Source: Sphingosinicella sp.
GTDB taxonomy: Bacteria; Pseudomonadota; Alphaproteobacteria; Sphingomonadales; Sphingomonadaceae
Length of the DNA: 64,000 nt
Assembly (NCBI GenBank): GCA_013816585.1
Contig: JACDEE010000003.1
Coordinates: 103,824 to 167,823 of the forward strand
Direction: 5' to 3'
Shown here: one piece after another, positions 45,620 through 53,961 of the stretch
Layout: each line of letters begins with the position of its first letter
How positions within the stretch are numbered: the stretch's first letter is position 1
Notes under the pieces: generated by a model
Told to the model about the DNA's origin: nothing
The model's database searches: none
Seen by the model: only the letters and a program-made list of their open reading frames with translations
Made by a program: the position numbers and the translations under genes

Positions 45620-46396
45620 ATGGCTGATTTCGAAAATATCCTGGTGGAAAAAAAAGGCCGTGTAACTTTGATCACGCTCAACCGGCCAAAGGCGTTGAAT
45701 GCGCTTAACAGCCAGGTGCTCAAGGAACTGATTGCGGCCTTCGCCGAGTTCGACGCGGACGACAGCCAGCGCTGCGCCGTGCTGACCGGGAATGAAAAGG
45801 CCTTCGCCGCGGGGGCCGACATCAAGGAGATGTCCGACCAGGGCTTCGCGAGCATGTATTCGTCCAATTTCTTCCAAGGGTGGGAGAAGGTGACCGCGAC
45901 CCGCAAACCCTGGATTGCGGCTGTCGCGGGCTATGCCCTGGGCGGCGGCTGCGAAGTTGCGATGATGGCGGACTTCATCATCGCTGCCGACAACGCGCAA
46001 TTCGGGCAGCCGGAGATAAAGCTTGGGGTAACCCCGGGGATGGGCGGATCGCAGCGCCTGACCCTGGCTATCGGCAAGGCCAAGGCCATGGAAATGTGCC
46101 TCACCGGCCGGATGATGGGCGCGGCCGAGGCCGAGCAAGCCGGCCTGGTGGCGCGCGTGGTTCCGGCGGCCGATCTGCTCGACGAAGCGTTGAAGACCGC
46201 GGAGAGCATCGCGTCCATGGGCCCCCTGGCGGCGATGGCGACCAAGGAAATGATCAACGCCGCGTTCGAAACGACGCTGGCGCAGGGAATAGTCTTTGAA
46301 CGGCGCCTGTTCCACGGCCTGTTCGGGACCGAAGACCAGAAGGAAGGAATGTCCGCCTTTGTCGACAAGCGCAAAGCGGACTGGAAGGGCAAATAA
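45620..46396 (+). CDS. Enoyl-CoA hydratase (crotonase)
   Basis: Predicted 258 residues. Seen: [26 protein letters not shown] (oxyanion hole and CoA site), [13 protein letters not shown] and [20 protein letters not shown], which hold the two catalytic Glu. Start at 45620 with a GAGGTGGA site. Within the valine operon it would hydrate methacrylyl-CoA to 3-hydroxyisobutyryl-CoA, although such hydratases are broad. It precedes mmsB by one base after the stop. Confidence 0.94.
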   Translation: MADFENILVEKKGRVTLITLNRPKALNALNSQVLKELIAAFAEFDADDSQRCAVLTGNEKAFAAGADIKEMSDQGFASMYSSNFFQGWEKVTATRKPWIAAVAGYALGGGCEVAMMADFIIAADNAQFGQPEIKLGVTPGMGGSQRLTLAIGKAKAMEMCLTGRMMGAAEAEQAGLVARVVPAADLLDEALKTAESIASMGPLAAMATKEMINAAFETTLAQGIVFERRLFHGLFGTEDQKEGMSAFVDKRKADWKGK

Positions 46397-46397
46397 T

Positions 46398-47306
46398 ATG
46401 GCACGGATAGCGTTTATCGGACTTGGCAACATGGGCAGCGGCATGGCCGCCAATCTCGCCAAATGCGGGCATGACGTCCACGCGTTCGACGTTTCGGAGG
46501 AAGCCCTGGCCAAGGCCGAGCAATCGGGCTGCCTTCGCGCCGAATCCGCCGAGCATGCGGTATCCGAGGCCGAGGCGATCATTACCATGCTTCCGGCCGG
46601 CAAGCATGTGTCCGAAGTCTATCGGAACAGCGTGTTCGGCAAGGCGCCCACCACCGCGATCCTGATCGATTGTTCGACCATCGACGTCGGAACGGCGCGA
46701 GAAATCGCGGCAGAGGCGCAGGCCCAGAATTACCCGATGGTCGACGCGCCCGTTTCAGGTGGGATCGCCGCGGCCGACGCCGGAACCCTGACCTTCATGG
46801 TCGGCGGGGTCGAAGAAGCCTTCAAGCGCGCCGAACTCTTGCTCGAAATCATGGGCAAGGCGGTGATCCATGCCGGCGGTACCGGCGCCGGTCAGGCGGC
46901 CAAGATCTGCAATAACATGCTGCTGGGCGCGTCGATGGTGGCAACCTGCGAGACTTTCGTATTGGCCCAGAAACTGGGGCTGGACCCGCAGACCTTCTTC
47001 GACATCGCCAGCCAGGCGTCGGGCCAGAACTGGTCGATGACCTCTTACTGCCCGGTACCGGGCGTGGGCCCCGAAACACCCGCCGATCGCGACTATGAAG
47101 GCGGCTTTGCGGCGGCCCTGATGCTGAAGGATCTCCGCCTGGCGATGGAAGCCGCGGAAAGCGTCAACGGCTACGTCCCGATGGGGTCGCATGCGGAGGA
47201 GCTTTACGCGCGCTTCGCCGACCGAGGCGGCGCGGCCAAGGATTTTTCGGCCATCATCAAGATGATCGACGATAGCTGGAAGATGCCCGAAAAAGGCGAC
47301 ACCTGA
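46398..47306 (+). CDS. mmsB: 3-hydroxyisobutyrate dehydrogenase
   Basis: Predicted 302 residues. N-terminal NAD-binding GLGNMGSGMAANL, substrate motif DAPVSGGIAAADAGTLTFMVGG (core DAPVSGG), catalytic Lys in GAGQAAKICNNMLLG near 170-183, and C-terminal LMLKDLRLAMEAA. It oxidises 3-hydroxyisobutyrate to methylmalonate semialdehyde, the substrate of MmsA at the head of this operon. It closes the valine set. Confidence 0.96.
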   Translation: MARIAFIGLGNMGSGMAANLAKCGHDVHAFDVSEEALAKAEQSGCLRAESAEHAVSEAEAIITMLPAGKHVSEVYRNSVFGKAPTTAILIDCSTIDVGTAREIAAEAQAQNYPMVDAPVSGGIAAADAGTLTFMVGGVEEAFKRAELLLEIMGKAVIHAGGTGAGQAAKICNNMLLGASMVATCETFVLAQKLGLDPQTFFDIASQASGQNWSMTSYCPVPGVGPETPADRDYEGGFAAALMLKDLRLAMEAAESVNGYVPMGSHAEELYARFADRGGAAKDFSAIIKMIDDSWKMPEKGDT

Positions 47307-47384
47307 CGAGCGCGCCAGGCGGACCGGGTCACCTTGACAGCGCATTCGGACAGCCAACCCTACCCTGTTGATTGACCAGCATTT

Positions 47385-47400
47385 TGCCGCAATTGCGGCA
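47385..47400. promoter_or_regulatory. Perfect 16-base palindrome before the M13 peptidase
   Basis: TGCCGCAATTGCGGCA is fully self-complementary and sits 56 bases before the TTG start of the M13 peptidase. A TTGACA hexamer lies upstream at 47334-47339, but no convincing -10 follows at standard spacing. It could be an operator or part of a terminator for mmsB. Confidence 0.35.
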
Positions 47401-47456
47401 GGGGGTGTTTTATGCGACTAAATCGCCCGCATGAAACGAATCCGGAGGGGTCCACC

Positions 47457-49577
47457 TTGATCAACAAGCTTGTATTCACCGCGTCCGCGCTTGCGATCGC
47501 CGCCGCGGCTCCCGCGCAGGGCCATGACGCACATAAGTGCATCGACGACAGCTGCTCGATGGTGTCGATCTTCGACATGGCGCAGGCCCCGGCGGGCGCT
47601 GCCGGGTCTGTCGATGCGGTACGCCTGGGCAGCTGGGGTATCGACACCGCCGGAATGGACAAGTCGATAAGGCCCGGGGACGATTTCTTCGGCTATGTGA
47701 ACGGCAATTGGGCCAGGACCACGCAGATTCCCGCCGACCGTTCCTCTTATGGCGGCTTCGCGGTGCTCCGCGATCTTTCGGAGGCGCGCGTCCGCCAACT
47801 GGTCGAAGGCTATAAACTCGGCAATCCCGCTACCGACGGGGACCAGGCGAAGGTCGCCGCACTCTACCAGGCCTTCATGAACGAGGCCGCCATCGAAGCG
47901 CTCGATACCAAGCCGCTTCAGCCGAAGGTCGCCGCGATCGAGGCCGTTAAGACCAAGGAAGAAATGGCGCGCCTGATGGGCGGGGCGATGGGGGGCTTCG
48001 GCGGCACATTCTTTGGCACGTTCGTCGGTGACGACAGCAAGAATCCGGACTTCTATGCCCTCTACATGGGCCAGTCCGGGCTAGGCCTTTCCGACCGCGA
48101 ACTTTACCTTCAGGAAAAATTCGCCCCGCAAAAGACGCGTTACCAGCAATATGTCGCGCAGACGCTCGGCATGGCCGGCTGGGCGAATGCCGATCAGGCC
48201 GCCGCCGGCATCGTCGCGCTCGAAACCCGAATTGCCGAGGCGCATTGGACCCGCGCCGAAAGCCGAGACCGGGACAAGACCTACAATCTGATGACTGTCG
48301 CCGAACTGCAGGCGCAGTCGCCAGGATTTCCATGGACTCCCTTCTTCGACGCCGCCGGCGTCGGCACGGCGGATCGCGCGATCGTGGCGCAGAACACCGC
48401 TTTCCCGAAGCTTGCTAAAATCTTTGCGGAAACCGACCTCGATACGCTGAAGGCGTGGCAGGCGTTCCATACTGTGGACGATGCCGCGCCCCTGCTTTCC
48501 AAGCGCTTCGTCGACGCCAATTTCGAGTTCCGAAACAAATTCCTGCAGGGTCAGCCCCAGCAGCGCGACCGCTGGAAGCGCGGTGTGGCCTTTGCGGAAA
48601 ATGCGATGGGTGAAGCGATCGGCCGCGACTATGTCGGGCTATATTATCCCGCCGAATCCAAGGCGATCATGGACAAGATGGTATCCGACCTTCGCGTCGC
48701 AATGCGAAAGCGGATCGAAGGACTCGCCTGGATGTCTGCCCCGACCAAGGTCGAAGCGCTCAAGAAGCTTGCGAATTTCGGCCTCAAGATCGGTCACCCA
48801 GATAAATGGCGCGACTATCAGGCGCTGGAGATCCGCAATGGCGAATTGTTCGGCAATGCCGAGCGGGCCGCCAGCTTCGAATGGGACTTCCGCCGGGGCC
48901 GTATCGGCCAAAAGGTCGACGAAGCCGAATGGGGAATGACCCCGCAAACGGTGAACGCTTATTATTCACCGGTGAAGAACGAGATCGTCTTCCCGGCCGC
49001 GATCCTGCAGCCGCCCTTCTTTGATCCAAAGGCGGACCCCGCGGTCAATTACGGCGCCATCGGCGGCGTGATCGGCCACGAGATCAGCCACGGATTCGAC
49101 GACCAGGGTCGCAAATCCGACGGCAATGGCGTGCTCCGCGACTGGTGGACCGCAGAGGATGCGGCGAAGTTCGAGGCGCAGGCCGCCAAGCTTGGCGCGC
49201 AATATGAGGCTTACAACTTCCCGACCCTGCCCGACATGCACATCAACGGCCGCGTCGCGATGGGCGAGAATATCGGCGACCTTGGCGGCGTCACGCTCGG
49301 CCTGGAAGCCTATCGCAATCTGCTGGCAGGCAAGAAGGCTCCGGTGTTAGGCGGCTTCACCGGCGAACAACGGTTCTTCCTTGGCTGGGGTCAGGTATGG
49401 CGCACCTTGTGGCGCGACGAAGCGTTGAAGCAGCAGATCGTCAACGGCCCGCATTCGCCCGGCCAGATCCGTGCCTTTGCTCCGCTGCGCAACATCGACG
49501 ACTGGTACAAGGCGTTCGACATAAAGCCCGGCGACAAGCTTTACATCGCCCCGGAAAACCGGGTTCGCATCTGGTAA
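47457..49577 (+). CDS. Exported M13-family (neprilysin-like) metallopeptidase
   Basis: Predicted 706 residues. TTG start chosen because GGAGGGG (47443-47449) precedes it at good spacing and the next residues form a signal peptide (INKLVFTASALAIAAAAPAQG). The ATG at 47412 lacks a ribosome site. Zinc motif HEISHGFDDQG with GHEISH near 538 and third ligand in GENIGDLGGV near 600. A C-terminal NGPHSPGQIRAFAPLRNIDDWYKAF matches the family ending (core HSPGQIRAF). Probably a periplasmic endopeptidase for short peptides. A signal-linked Cys pair (HKCIDDSC) near the N-terminus is notable. Confidence 0.94.
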   Translation: MINKLVFTASALAIAAAAPAQGHDAHKCIDDSCSMVSIFDMAQAPAGAAGSVDAVRLGSWGIDTAGMDKSIRPGDDFFGYVNGNWARTTQIPADRSSYGGFAVLRDLSEARVRQLVEGYKLGNPATDGDQAKVAALYQAFMNEAAIEALDTKPLQPKVAAIEAVKTKEEMARLMGGAMGGFGGTFFGTFVGDDSKNPDFYALYMGQSGLGLSDRELYLQEKFAPQKTRYQQYVAQTLGMAGWANADQAAAGIVALETRIAEAHWTRAESRDRDKTYNLMTVAELQAQSPGFPWTPFFDAAGVGTADRAIVAQNTAFPKLAKIFAETDLDTLKAWQAFHTVDDAAPLLSKRFVDANFEFRNKFLQGQPQQRDRWKRGVAFAENAMGEAIGRDYVGLYYPAESKAIMDKMVSDLRVAMRKRIEGLAWMSAPTKVEALKKLANFGLKIGHPDKWRDYQALEIRNGELFGNAERAASFEWDFRRGRIGQKVDEAEWGMTPQTVNAYYSPVKNEIVFPAAILQPPFFDPKADPAVNYGAIGGVIGHEISHGFDDQGRKSDGNGVLRDWWTAEDAAKFEAQAAKLGAQYEAYNFPTLPDMHINGRVAMGENIGDLGGVTLGLEAYRNLLAGKKAPVLGGFTGEQRFFLGWGQVWRTLWRDEALKQQIVNGPHSPGQIRAFAPLRNIDDWYKAFDIKPGDKLYIAPENRVRIW

Positions 49578-49583
49578 GCAGAT

Positions 49584-49612
49584 GGGGGGAGAGCAAAAAA
49601 CGCCCTCCCCCC
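49584..49612. terminator. Bidirectional terminator between M13 peptidase and glpK
   Basis: GGGGGGAG pairs with CTCCCCCC around a 13-base loop containing six A. It lies 6 bases past the peptidase stop and 5 bases past the glpK stop on the other strand, followed on the plus strand by the T-rich TCTTCT. Confidence 0.7.
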
Positions 49613-49617
49613 TCTTC

Positions 49618-51090
49618 TCAATCCCGAAGTACGGCGCGAACCGCGTCGCGCCAGCCCGATAGTCGCGTTTCGCGGAGCTTCGCGTCGATCTTCGGATCGA
49701 AGCCTTCGACCTCCCCGCGCATCGCCGATGCTTCGTCCAGCGATCCGAACAATCCGCACCCGACGCCTGCCAGCATCGCCGCGCCCAGCGCCGTCGTCTC
49801 GATGAAATGCGGACGCTCTACCTGAAGATCCAGCATGTCGGCCAGATCCTGCGACAACCAGTCATTGGCCACCATCCCGCCGTCGATCTTGAGGCGTTCC
49901 CACCGCGCGCCGTCGGCCGCGAAGGCACTCATCAAGTCGTGCGTCTGATGCGCCATGGCCTCCAGCGCCGCCCGCGCGATATGGGCCCTGTTCGAGGCGA
50001 AGCTCAGCCCGGAAATCGCCGCCCGAGCGTCCGGGCGCCAATGTGGAGCGCCAAGGCCCGAAAGCGCCGGCACCAGATAGACGCCTCCATTGTCCTCTAC
50101 CGTTCGTGCAAGCTGTTCGCTTTCGGCCGCATCACGAAGCAGGCCCAGATCGTCGCGCAGCCATTTGATCAGGCTGCCGGCGACGAACACCGACCCTTCC
50201 AGCGCATAATGCCGCTTCCCCTCTATCTGCCGCGCGATCGTGGACAGCAGCCGGTGTTTCGAATGCTGCAGCTTCTCGCCGGTGTTGGTCAGGATGAATG
50301 CGCCCGTGCCATAGGTCGACTTGGTATCGCCGGGATTCAGGCAAGCCTGCCCGATCGAGGCGGCCTGCTGATCCCCCGCCATGCCGGTGATTGCGATCGG
50401 CGACCCGAACAGATCTGGATCGGTGCTTCCATATTCGCCGGCACAATCGACGATCTCCGGAAGCATTGCGGCCGGGACGTCCCACAAATCGAGCAATTCC
50501 TGATCCCAGCGGCCTGACGTGATATTCATCAGCATGGTCCGCGAGGCGTTGGTGGCGTCGGAAATATGGAGACCGCCGGTCAGCCGATAGACCAGCCAGC
50601 TTTCCACCGTTCCGACCAACAGATCGGCGCCGGCTTGCTTGAGCTGCGGCCAATGTTCGAGCGCCCAGGCGATCTTGCTCGCGCTGAAATAGGGGTCGAG
50701 CAACAATCCCGTTTTCGCCTGGATCATCGCCTCGCGCCCGGCCTCCTGTAGCGAGCGGCATAGGTCCCCGGTGCGGCGGTCCTGCCAGACGATCGCCGGC
50801 GCCAGCGCCTTCCCGGTTCGCCGGCTCCAGAAGATTATCGTCTCCCGCTGGTTGGTGATCCCGATGGCCGCCACGCGATCCGCGCCGCCCGCTTTGGCCA
50901 CCATGGCTCGCGCGCATTCCAGGCTAAGCGTCCAAATCTCCTCTGCATCATGCTCTACCAGGCCGGGGCCCGGATAATGCTGGGTGAGGCCCCTTTGCTC
51001 GCTTGCCACGCGGCGCCCGTCCGGCGCGAACAGCATCACCCTGGTGCTGGTCGTCCCCTCGTCGATCACAAGCAGCTTTTTGTCCGCCAA
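49618..51090 (-). CDS. glpK: Glycerol kinase
   Basis: Predicted 490 residues. FGGY kinase with DEGTTSTRVMLF at the start (phosphate-binding), GITNQRETIIFW, VWQDRRTGD (glycerol-binding region), GMAGDQQAA, GTGAFILTNTG, ALEGSVFVAGSLIKWL and DGGMVANDWLSQ. Phosphorylates glycerol to glycerol 3-phosphate. The usual DQGTT reads DEGTT here, a mild change. It is divergent from glpD with only 51 bases between the starts, so both probably share a compact control region. Confidence 0.96.
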   Translation of the reverse strand: MADKKLLVIDEGTTSTRVMLFAPDGRRVASEQRGLTQHYPGPGLVEHDAEEIWTLSLECARAMVAKAGGADRVAAIGITNQRETIIFWSRRTGKALAPAIVWQDRRTGDLCRSLQEAGREAMIQAKTGLLLDPYFSASKIAWALEHWPQLKQAGADLLVGTVESWLVYRLTGGLHISDATNASRTMLMNITSGRWDQELLDLWDVPAAMLPEIVDCAGEYGSTDPDLFGSPIAITGMAGDQQAASIGQACLNPGDTKSTYGTGAFILTNTGEKLQHSKHRLLSTIARQIEGKRHYALEGSVFVAGSLIKWLRDDLGLLRDAAESEQLARTVEDNGGVYLVPALSGLGAPHWRPDARAAISGLSFASNRAHIARAALEAMAHQTHDLMSAFAADGARWERLKIDGGMVANDWLSQDLADMLDLQVERPHFIETTALGAAMLAGVGCGLFGSLDEASAMRGEVEGFDPKIDAKLRETRLSGWRDAVRAVLRD

Positions 51091-51141
51091 GGCATTTCCC
51101 TTTCGCTGGAGCGGTGCGCCACGCTAACAGACAAAGCTGCA

Positions 51142-52596
51142 ATGGAAAGCTTCGACCTTCTCGTCATTGGCGGCGGAATCAACGGCACCGCGGTCGCGCG
51201 CGACGCGGCGATGCGCGGCGCAAAAGTGCTGCTGGTCGAGAAAGACGATCTTGCCCAGCATACCAGTTCGGCCTCCTCCAAGCTGATCCATGGCGGTCTG
51301 CGCTACCTCGAATATTATGAATTCCGACTGGTTCGAGAGGCGTTGAAGGAGCGCGAGATATTGCTTCGGACCGCGCCCCATATCGTGCGGCCGTTAAGCT
51401 TCGTGCTGCCGCACGGCGGCGGCACGCGACCCTGGTGGATGGTACGAGCGGGGCTGGCGCTCTACGATTTGCTGGCATGGGGAAGCAGCCTGCCGCGCTC
51501 GCGCAGCATCAATTCGGGCGACACGGAAAGGCGCGCGCCGCTAAAGCCAGACGCGGGCCGGCGCCTGGCCGTCTATTGGGATGCCTGGGTCGATGATGCG
51601 CGGCTGGTGGCGCTGAACGCGGTCGATGCCGCCGAACGCGGCGCCGAAATCGCGACACGCACCGAATTCATCTCGGCGCGCCGGGCGGGCGACGTCTGGG
51701 AGGCAAGCCTTGCGGGCGGCCGCGTGGTTGCCGCAAGGGCGATCGTCAATGCCGCAGGCCCATGGGTGGCAGAGACCCTGGGCAAGCGCCTGCGCGAAGA
51801 TGCCGTTTCCCGGGCCCGATTGATCAAGGGAAGCCACATCGTCGTGCCGCGCCTGTGGGATGGCGGCCATGCCTATATCCTGCAGCAGCCCGACAGGCGC
51901 GTGGTCTTCGCCATCCCCTATGAAGGACAATTCACTCTGATTGGGACGACCGACATGCCCGTCGCGACACCTGAAGAGGCCAGGATCTCCGCCATAGAAA
52001 TCCAGTATCTTTGCGATGCGGCCAACCTCTATTTCACCCGGCAGATCGCCCCGGCGGACATGGTCTGGAGCTATTCGGGCATAAGGTCCCTGTTCGACGA
52101 CGGGGCAGCGGACGCCAAGGCGGTGACTCGCGATTATCATCTGGAGCTGGACGATGACCCTGGCGCGCAGCTGCTTTCGATCTTCGGAGGAAAGATCACG
52201 ACCGCCCGCGCCCTTGCGGTCGAGGCGATGGACCTGTTGGGAATCGAAGGGCGCAAATCGACAAGCTGGTCCGCGCTTCCCGGCGGCGAGATTTTTGACG
52301 ATTTCAATAGTTGGCTGGAAGGCCACGCGGGATGGGTCCCACGACCTTTGCTTCGCCGGCTCGCCTTTGCCTACGGGACGCGCCTGCGCGCGTTGCTAGG
52401 CGAAGCGACAGGTCTGCAGGATCTCGGCCGCCATTTCGGCGCCGGACTTTATGAGGCGGAGATCCGTTACCTGATCGCTCATGAATTCGCCCGAACCGCC
52501 GAAGACATTCTCTGGCGGCGCACCAAATTGGGGCTTCACATGACCGACGGCGAGCGGGCCGAAGTCGCCAGATTCCTGGATCAGGGCCCTTCGTGA
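51142..52596 (+). CDS. glpD: Glycerol-3-phosphate dehydrogenase (FAD, membrane-associated)
   Basis: Predicted 484 residues. FAD-binding start DLLVIGGGINGTAVARDAAMRG with GGGINGTA, then TSSASSKLIHGGLRYLEYYEF (core SSKLIHGGLRYLE), LPHGGGTRPWW, LIGTTDMP, WSYSGIRSL, and IFGGKITTAR in the C-terminal half. It oxidises glycerol 3-phosphate to dihydroxyacetone phosphate and passes electrons to quinone. Start at 51142 is where the dinucleotide fold begins. Last 16 bases overlap a tiny gene on the other strand. Confidence 0.96.
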   Translation: MESFDLLVIGGGINGTAVARDAAMRGAKVLLVEKDDLAQHTSSASSKLIHGGLRYLEYYEFRLVREALKEREILLRTAPHIVRPLSFVLPHGGGTRPWWMVRAGLALYDLLAWGSSLPRSRSINSGDTERRAPLKPDAGRRLAVYWDAWVDDARLVALNAVDAAERGAEIATRTEFISARRAGDVWEASLAGGRVVAARAIVNAAGPWVAETLGKRLREDAVSRARLIKGSHIVVPRLWDGGHAYILQQPDRRVVFAIPYEGQFTLIGTTDMPVATPEEARISAIEIQYLCDAANLYFTRQIAPADMVWSYSGIRSLFDDGAADAKAVTRDYHLELDDDPGAQLLSIFGGKITTARALAVEAMDLLGIEGRKSTSWSALPGGEIFDDFNSWLEGHAGWVPRPLLRRLAFAYGTRLRALLGEATGLQDLGRHFGAGLYEAEIRYLIAHEFARTAEDILWRRTKLGLHMTDGERAEVARFLDQGPS

Positions 52597-52718
52597 AGCG
52601 GATCGGTGCCGGGCGGAGGAAATTCATCCAACTCCCTGCGCGCCGCCTCGCCATTGGGATCCGGTTGCATGTCGTCCGGCGACACTTTCTTGCCATCCTG
52701 CGATTGATTGCGATCCAT
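52581..52718 (-). CDS. Tiny hydrophilic protein (45 residues)
   Basis: Frame of 45 residues rich in Asp, Glu, Pro and Gln (DRNQSQDGKKVSPDDMQPDP, ending LHEGP). An AAGGAG site lies 8 bases before the ATG at 52718, which strongly supports translation. No hydrophobic segment; probably an unstructured cytoplasmic protein. It converges on glpD with a 16-base overlap and diverges from the 2H-like gene. No family recognised. Confidence 0.65.
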   Translation of the reverse strand: MDRNQSQDGKKVSPDDMQPDPNGEAARRELDEFPPPGTDPLHEGP

Positions 52719-52770
52719 TATCCTGCTCCTTCATTGACCCAACGCGGGGCGCAAGGAACAGCTCCGAACC

Positions 52771-53199
52771 ATGAATGTTGAGGCGCGTATGGGACTTTCG
52801 GCAAAGCAGGCGGCCGCCAAAGCCGGCAAAGGTGGCCGAGTGATCGGGTGGAAGCTCGACCCAAATCAGCGCAAGGAATTACTGCAGCAATTCCCGCCCC
52901 AATTCAGCGAAATCGTCGCCGATCATGTTACCCTGGCCGCGAAAGTGGCTGGCAATGCGGAGCTCCCGACCGAAACCTATGGCGAGATCGTCGGCAGGAT
53001 CGACGACGGCGAAGGCGTCGAAGCCATGATCGTTGAAATCGACGGGACCAGTGATCGGCCGGACGGAAGCATCTTTCACATCACCTGGTCGCTTTCGCCG
53101 GGAAGGCAGGCCCGGGAAAGCAACGAAATGATCCGGGCGCTCGGCTGGGAAAAGATCGCGCTTCCCATGCCCGTCCAGCTAAAGCCGGAGCGCTTTTAA
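52771..53199 (+). CDS. 2H-phosphoesterase-like protein, unknown function
   Basis: Predicted 142 residues. Two His-x-Thr motifs are visible: HVT at 52-54 (in VADHVTLAAKV) and HIT at 103-105 (in IFHITWSLSPG). Paired H-x-(T/S) motifs are the active site of 2H phosphoesterases, which act on cyclic phosphates at RNA ends or on small nucleotides; in fungal tRNA ligase such a domain opens 2',3'-cyclic phosphates. The spacing of about 50 residues is shorter than in many 2H proteins, so the call is by motif only. ATG at 52771; an alternative at 52789 has GAGG upstream. The HAD phosphatase gene starts 2 bases after its stop. Confidence 0.7.
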   Translation: MNVEARMGLSAKQAAAKAGKGGRVIGWKLDPNQRKELLQQFPPQFSEIVADHVTLAAKVAGNAELPTETYGEIVGRIDDGEGVEAMIVEIDGTSDRPDGSIFHITWSLSPGRQARESNEMIRALGWEKIALPMPVQLKPERF

Positions 53200-53201
53200 A
53201 A

Positions 53202-53684
53202 ATGCCGCAACTCTATCTCGACTGCGACGGAGTGCTGGCGGATTTCGAACAAGGCACGATCGATATATTGGGGATGAGCCCGGCCAGGTTCCAGCAAATC
53301 TACAAGCCCGGCCTGTTTTGGAAGAAGCTCGCGACCAGTCCCGATTTCTACGCCAATCTGCCGCTCATGCCCGATGCGATGCGCCTGTTCGACACAGTCC
53401 GGCACTTGCACCCGATCATTCTCACCGGCCTCCCGCTCGGCAATTGGGCCGCTCCGCAGAAGGAGCGCTGGGCGGCGCGGCATTTTCCGGGAACGCGGAT
53501 CATCACCTGCATGGCGGTGGATAAGCGCAAGCATGCCAAGAAAGGCGACGTGCTGGTCGACGATACACTGAAGCACCGCCATCTATGGGAGGAAGCAGGG
53601 GGCGTCTTCATCCATCACAGGAATGCCGACGAGAGTCTTGAAGAGCTTGGAAAAATATTTCCGCTTCAGCACCATTCCGCTTAA
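53202..53684 (+). CDS. HAD-family phosphatase
   Basis: Predicted 160 residues. HAD motif I LYLDCDGVLADF with nucleophile Asp7 and acid Asp9. Motif II is Thr/Ser-like in PIILTGLP near 70-77. Motif III/IV: a Lys in the AVDKRKHAKKGDVLVDD region, with the acidic pair DD at about 124-125. It resembles 5'-nucleotidase/polynucleotide-phosphatase-like small HADs. Two bases separate it from the 2H-like gene, so they act together in all likelihood. Substrate unknown. Confidence 0.85.
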   Translation: MPQLYLDCDGVLADFEQGTIDILGMSPARFQQIYKPGLFWKKLATSPDFYANLPLMPDAMRLFDTVRHLHPIILTGLPLGNWAAPQKERWAARHFPGTRIITCMAVDKRKHAKKGDVLVDDTLKHRHLWEEAGGVFIHHRNADESLEELGKIFPLQHHSA

Positions 53685-53752
53685 TTTGATTTGTCTCACT
53701 TTTCCCCGATTAGGATATACTAGCGGCTCACAAACGAGTCGTTCCGGGGGGA

Positions 53753-53905
53753 ATGATGACCAAGATTGACACAGAATATTATAGCCGCCGCATGCGTGAG
53801 GAGCAGGAGGCTGCCCAGCACGCGGCCCCGATCGCCGCTGCAATCCACCAGGAGTTGGCGCAAAAATATGCCGGCTTTGTGGCTGCTAGCGAAAAGAAGA
53901 AATAG
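53753..53905 (+). CDS. Tiny charged protein (50 residues)
   Basis: Frame of 50 residues with two adjacent ATG codons, preceded by a G-rich ribosome site (GGGGGGA). The sequence is helical and charged (YYSRRMREEQEAAQHAA), ending in Lys. An upstream TAGGATATAC stretch (53711-53720) could supply a -10. A strong inverted repeat follows 22 bases after the stop. No family recognised; likely a small soluble protein. Confidence 0.6.
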   Translation: MMTKIDTEYYSRRMREEQEAAQHAAPIAAAIHQELAQKYAGFVAASEKKK

Positions 53906-53926
53906 GGCGATTTCGCCGTCCTAGCC

Positions 53927-53961
53927 TAAAATAGGCCTTGTTAGGCTTCATGCCTATTTTA
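53927..53961. terminator. Inverted repeat ending the tiny gene and nadC
   Basis: TAAAATAGGC and GCCTATTTTA form a perfect 10-base stem around a 15-base loop. The right arm contains the nadC TAA stop. A/T-rich arm ends on both strands fit a bidirectional terminator for the two converging genes. Confidence 0.65.
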
